A stretch of 64,000 bases of DNA from Exilibacterium tricleocarpae (lineage in GTDB: Bacteria > Pseudomonadota > Gammaproteobacteria > Pseudomonadales > Cellvibrionaceae). The notes under the pieces are model-generated. The model did not search any database. It was not told the origin of the DNA and worked only from the letters and a program-made list of their open reading frames with translations. Numbering within the stretch: position 1 is the stretch's first letter; every line of letters starts with the position of its first letter. Shown one piece after another: positions 61,787 through 64,000 of this stretch. The stretch is from NCBI RefSeq assembly GCF_007004655.1, contig NZ_ML660091.1, forward strand, positions 248,001 through 312,000, read 5' to 3'. A program made the position numbers and the translations under genes.

Positions 61787-62244
61787 GATGATCTCTCCGT
61801 AATGGTATACTTTGGTCGCTCCACGAAGGTGGAGGTAATCCGACTCGCGGTATTGTCAGAATCACTGACCTGAGGTAGTGCTTGAGGTATTACCGGAAGC
61901 ACTGATCAGAAGCATTGATCAGAAGCATTGGTCAGAAGCGCTGCCAGACAGATTGTCAGGCCTATCTTCGGAAGCATTGCTTCGGGTGCGGATGAAATAC
62001 CGAGAAAGATTGAAAAAGACTTAGTTCACTAGAGACACACAGAGACCAGTAGCCAGCGACAGATTCCACTCCTGACCGAGCAGCGGGGGAAGGAACCTAA
62101 CCTTGAAATGCACCTAACAGCGACATGAAACTCCCTTCACGGTCATGTCAATGCCGGTTTAACAAGGTGACAGAAAAAGATTAGGGAGAAAACCAAATGT
62201 TAACGCTATGAAACAAATATTCATGATATAGGCGCACAAAACAT
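61787..62244. other. Intergenic DNA with short tandem repeat
   Basis: No gene is visible. The four-unit 13-bp array at 61894-61945 is the only structured element recognised. Confidence 0.5.
61894..61945. repeat. Tandem repeat, four 13-bp units
   Basis: Units at 61894, 61907, 61920 and 61933, consensus CAGAAGCATTGAT, each differing by up to four bases. A further related word (GGAAGCATTG) follows at about 61971. Confidence 0.7.
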
Positions 62245-63003
62245 TTATGGCGCCAACAGCCGTTGAACCCGCTGTAAATCAGCCGCTGTATCTATACCCC
62301 CCGGCACACTTGCCGCTGCCAGGGCCACTTTTATTTTTTCGCCGTTCCATAGAACCCGGAGCTGTTCCAAACTCTCTGTCGCTTCCAGCGGCGCCAGCGG
62401 CCAACTGACAAAACGGTTTAGCAGCTCGACGCGATAGGCGTAGATTCCGATATGACGCCGGGCATTGAGACTGTCGGGCAGTCGGGTCTTGTCGGCGGCG
62501 AAACCGTCGCGCGGCCAGGGTATCGGTGCGCGGCTGAAATAAAGCGCGTGTTCCTGTGCATCGGTCACCACCTTGACCACGCCGGGGTCGAGAAAATCAT
62601 CCAGCCGCGTGATGGACTCGCTCAAAGTCGCCACACTGGCGCCGTCACATCGGGCCAGAAGTCCGGCAACCTGATCGATGACCGCCGGTGGAATCAGCGG
62701 TTCATCGCCCTGTACATTAACGACGATATCGGACGGCAAAAAATTCAACGCCTGCGCCACTTCGTACAGGCGATCGGTGCCTGAAGCGTGGGTCGCCGCA
62801 GTCATGACCGCCTCGCCGCCAAACCCCTCCACCGCGGCTTTGATTCGCTCGTCATCGGTGGCGACGATCACCCGCTCGGCAGCACATTGTTGCGCGCGCT
62901 CGTAGACATGTTGAATCATCGGCTTGCCGGCAATCTCTTTCAGCGGTTTGCCCGGCAGGCGGCTGGAGGCATAGCGGGCGGGAATCACAATATAAAATTT
63001 CAT
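62245..63003 (-). CDS. kdsB: CMP-KDO synthetase
   Basis: A 252-residue cytidylyltransferase that activates 3-deoxy-D-manno-octulosonate for lipopolysaccharide. FYIVIPARYASSRLPGKPL is the nucleotide-binding start, VNVQGDEPLI holds the metal-binding Asp, and HIGIYAYRVELL and TESLEQLRVL complete the family pattern. It overlaps lpxK by 4 bp (ATGA type), so the two are translationally coupled. Confidence 0.97.
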   Translation of the reverse strand: MKFYIVIPARYASSRLPGKPLKEIAGKPMIQHVYERAQQCAAERVIVATDDERIKAAVEGFGGEAVMTAATHASGTDRLYEVAQALNFLPSDIVVNVQGDEPLIPPAVIDQVAGLLARCDGASVATLSESITRLDDFLDPGVVKVVTDAQEHALYFSRAPIPWPRDGFAADKTRLPDSLNARRHIGIYAYRVELLNRFVSWPLAPLEATESLEQLRVLWNGEKIKVALAAASVPGGIDTAADLQRVQRLLAP

Positions 63004-64000
63004 CGGCGTTGAACCTCGGTTCGATCAGTGGCGAGACGACTGCGGTGGCGGCGGATTTGTTGGTCGAATGCGAGATAGAAACGCTCGGGCAATTCGGCAG
63101 CGACTTCAAGATACCACCAGTTATCGGACACGGTTGCCAGCTCGCGACACTTGACCGCGTCTTTCGACGTCATCAACAGCGGCTGATCAGCGGGAAACTG
63201 CAGGTCTTCAGTGCGATAGCGGTGGTGGTCGGCAAACCGGTGTTCGCTCACCGTTAGGCCGAGTTGGCGCAGCGTGTCAAAAAACCGCTCCGGGTGGCCA
63301 ATACCGGCCACTGCCCTCACCTGCCGCCAGTCCCCCAAATCATTCAGCGCCCGCCGGGCGCCGCTGGCCAGGTTGCAAAAGTGGCGTGGTACCAGACGCA
63401 TAGGCACCGGAGCCGCTACCAGCGGCGTCGCAATCTCACCGTTGATCACGACCCAATCCGCCGAGCGCAGCCGCGCGGGGGGTTCGCGCAGGGGGCCGGC
63501 CGGCAGACAGTGACCATTGCCGAGACCGCGCCGGCCATCGACCACCACAATTTCAATATCGCGCGGCAGCTGATAGTGCTGCAGGCCGTCGTCACTGAGC
63601 ACCAGGTCGCACGGGTAATCTGCCAGCAACCGCTTCAGGGCGGCGCGACGATCGGCGCCGACCACCACCGGACAACCGGTGGCCCGGGCGATCAACACCG
63701 GTTCATCGCCCGCCACTGCAGCGCTGGTGGAAGTCTCCACCGCCAGCGGGTAATCCCCCCCGCGACCACCGTAACCGCGGCTGATGATTCCCGGCCGCCA
63801 GCCTTCAGCCATCAATCGTTGTGCCAGAGCGATCAATAGCGGGGTTTTGCCGGTGCCGCCGAGCGTAATGTTACCCACCACCACAATGGGCACCGCCGGC
63901 GCGGGTCTCTTGTTGCGCTGTGGAGCCAGGTTTTGCAGATAGAATTTGCGCGCCCGCGCCAGGCCCCGAAACAGCCAGGATACCGGCACCAACAACCAGG
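63000..64000 (-). CDS. lpxK: Tetraacyldisaccharide 4'-kinase, N-terminus outside the window
   Basis: The frame is open to the right edge (about 333 codons seen); perhaps 10-20 N-terminal residues are missing. The enzyme phosphorylates the lipid A precursor at the 4' position. The P-loop is VVVGNITLGGTGKTP, followed by GWRPGIISRGYGG, LVLSDDGLQHYQL and VVVDGRRGLGNGHCLPAGPL. It overlaps kdsB, together forming a lipopolysaccharide unit. Confidence 0.95.
   Translation of the reverse strand, partial: WLLVPVSWLFRGLARARKFYLQNLAPQRNKRPAPAVPIVVVGNITLGGTGKTPLLIALAQRLMAEGWRPGIISRGYGGRGGDYPLAVETSTSAAVAGDEPVLIARATGCPVVVGADRRAALKRLLADYPCDLVLSDDGLQHYQLPRDIEIVVVDGRRGLGNGHCLPAGPLREPPARLRSADWVVINGEIATPLVAAPVPMRLVPRHFCNLASGARRALNDLGDWRQVRAVAGIGHPERFFDTLRQLGLTVSEHRFADHHRYRTEDLQFPADQPLLMTSKDAVKCRELATVSDNWWYLEVAAELPERFYLAFDQQIRRHRSRLATDRTEVQRR

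Overview
The window looks like a chromosomal segment of a free-living, probably marine gammaproteobacterium of the Cellvibrionales/Pseudomonas side of the class. The base composition is moderately GC-rich. Several blocks follow gene orders I know from Pseudomonas: rnhA-dnaQ next to a SAM methyltransferase and gloB, nudC next to a ChpA-N-terminus-like protein, gacA-uvrC-pgsA-tRNA, and murB-ptp-kdsB-lpxK. The genus cannot be named from sequence alone.

Layout. 1-21 kb is mostly housekeeping: tRNA-Pro, trmH, a NUDIX hydrolase, an AddB-like nuclease and AddA-like helicase pair, a DAHP synthase, glutaredoxin, nfuA (with an IscR-type operator), metH, a palindromic repeat doublet, a lipoprotein, a DUF2970 protein, a MarR regulator (with operator), a 38-residue membrane peptide, and a sulfite reductase hemoprotein with its DUF934 partner. 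21-36 kb carries a KefB-type antiporter, a YhdH-type reductase, sohB, nudC, the ChpA-like protein, dnaQ, rnhA, gloB, mltD, an HDOD protein and a GDPD phosphodiesterase. 36-40.5 kb has a TetR regulator with a clear operator, divergent from a D-aminoacylase-like amidohydrolase and an alpha/beta hydrolase.

40.5-54.5 kb is the accessory part. It holds three paralogous membrane proteins that each end in a Fis-type DNA-binding helix-turn-helix. One of them overlaps a ketoacyl-synthase-III-like gene. Also here are a solo ParA ATPase, RidA and PH-domain proteins, a secreted M19-like metallohydrolase with a ricin-type lectin tail, a MerR regulator, a decayed IS5-type transposase and a gene inserted between tRNA-Cys and tRNA-Leu. 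54.7-64 kb returns to core genes: pgsA, uvrC, gacA, alkB, murB, a low-molecular-weight phosphatase, a fatty-acid hydroxylase, kdsB and lpxK.

The most interesting element is the synthase plus membrane-bound Fis-type regulator pair (46163-48042), with two further solo copies of the regulator (41180-43094). I infer, without proof, a one-component sensing system in which the synthase makes a fatty-acid-derived molecule and the polytopic membrane domain perceives it or the membrane state. The other notable theme is short-period repeats in intergenic DNA: two five-unit 14-bp arrays of identical length but unrelated sequence, a four-unit 13-bp array, and an inverted pair of 26-bp palindromes.
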